In this document: positions 63,710-64,000 of the stretch, piece by piece
Position numbering within the stretch: the first letter of the stretch is position 1
Layout: every line of letters begins with the position of its first letter
NCBI GenBank assembly: GCA_020697255.1
Contig: JAJFBE010000003.1
Coordinates: 124,001 to 188,000, forward strand
Source of the DNA: Burkholderiales bacterium
GTDB lineage: Bacteria > Pseudomonadota > Gammaproteobacteria > Burkholderiales > UBA11063
DNA length: 64,000 nucleotides
Direction of reading: 5' to 3'
Program-made: the position numbers and the translations under genes
The notes under the pieces: generated by a model
Databases searched by the model: none
Seen by the model: the letters and a program-made list of their open reading frames with translations, nothing else
What the model was told of the DNA's origin: nothing

Positions 63710-64000
63710 GTGCAAAATGCAATATATGCTCAATCAGGTGGAGTAACTTCGGTTATAAATGCTTCAGCTTGTGGTGTAATTACAGCCTGTCGTGAAAATG
63801 CGGATAAAATTGGTACCTTATATGCAGCAGAAAATGGGATTTTAGGTGTCCTTAATGAACAATTAATCGACACCGCACATGAAAGTATGGAGAATATAAA
63901 AAAACTACGTCATACTCCGGGAGGTGCATTTGGTTCATGTCGTTATAAATTAAAAAGTTTAGGACAAAACCGCTTGGAATATGAGCGTTTGATTGAGGTA
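63710..64000 (+). CDS. PPi-dependent 6-phosphofructokinase, N-terminal part (truncated by window)
   Basis: 97 codons to the window edge. GTG at 63710 follows CCGGGAGATAA and opens MQNAIYAQSGGVTSVINASA, then CGVITACRENADKIGTLYAA, ENGILGVLNEQLIDT and LRHTPGGAFGSCRYKLKS. AQSGG-x-T-x-VIN and TPGGAFGS-C-R-x-K are typical of pyrophosphate-using (or group III) phosphofructokinases rather than the ATP type. It catalyses reversible phosphorylation of fructose 6-phosphate in glycolysis. It begins two bases after pdxA, so it is co-transcribed, an arrangement unlike the usual pdxA-rsmA order. Confidence 0.85.
   Translation, partial: MQNAIYAQSGGVTSVINASACGVITACRENADKIGTLYAAENGILGVLNEQLIDTAHESMENIKKLRHTPGGAFGSCRYKLKSLGQNRLEYERLIEV

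Overview
The window comes from an AT-rich Gram-negative proteobacterium. Outer-membrane and LPS assembly genes (lptD, surA), an sspA-sspB pair, a pcnB-type poly(A) polymerase, NAD-dependent ligA and the frr-uppS-cdsA-dxr order all fit a beta- or gammaproteobacterium. A short inverted repeat of the ATTCCC...GGGAAT kind, as in Neisseria dRS3, is compatible with a Neisseriales relative, but I cannot prove the genus from the sequence.

Layout. 1-13,070 is conserved housekeeping DNA: the end of frr, then uppS, cdsA and dxr on the plus strand, facing a long minus-strand block (rpn-like gene, dapE, pcnB, an aspartate-type aminotransferase, sspA, sspB, tusA-like, lysS, ligA). 13,090-14,500 has a MITE-like inverted repeat and a secreted NlpC/P60-Cache fusion. 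15,200-36,050 is the outstanding accessory block: five tandem paralogous PAS plus LuxR-type HTH regulators (three with the same TACCAA/TTGGTA operator-like sequence upstream), two small secreted proteins, a small EamA/SMR-like membrane protein and a 4390-codon reading frame. That frame encodes an NRPS with the order formyltransferase - A(Ser) - T - Cy - A(Cys) - T - C - A(Thr) - T - thioester reductase, and continues without a stop into a sixth PAS paralogue whose HTH is replaced by a histidine kinase and receiver domains. 36,700-43,500 holds a mixed metabolic and membrane set. 43,980-49,950 is a defence/toxin-antitoxin island: DUF2442, a RelE-type toxin with its antitoxin, an orphan AbiEi-like protein, TumE/TumA bracketed by direct repeats, a TIR-like protein and an AbiJ/HEPN-like protein. 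Both of the last two end in an SSB-tail-like IPF tip. 50,500-57,150 is a second signalling locus: a membrane hybrid kinase, a muconate-isomerase-like protein, an amine oxidase, a receiver-like protein and an XRE/S24-like repressor. Housekeeping returns with mnmE, lptD, surA, pdxA and the start of a PPi-dependent phosphofructokinase.

How the genes may work together. My reading of the central block is that the NRPS makes a small formyl-Ser-thiazoline-Thr aldehyde or alcohol. The neighbouring PAS proteins, which have diverged sensors but almost identical DNA-binding domains, would sense this product or related small molecules and act on one shared operator. This is inference. The domain order, the specificity-code residues, the repeated operator-like sites and the A7 run at the NRPS/kinase junction are read directly from the sequence.
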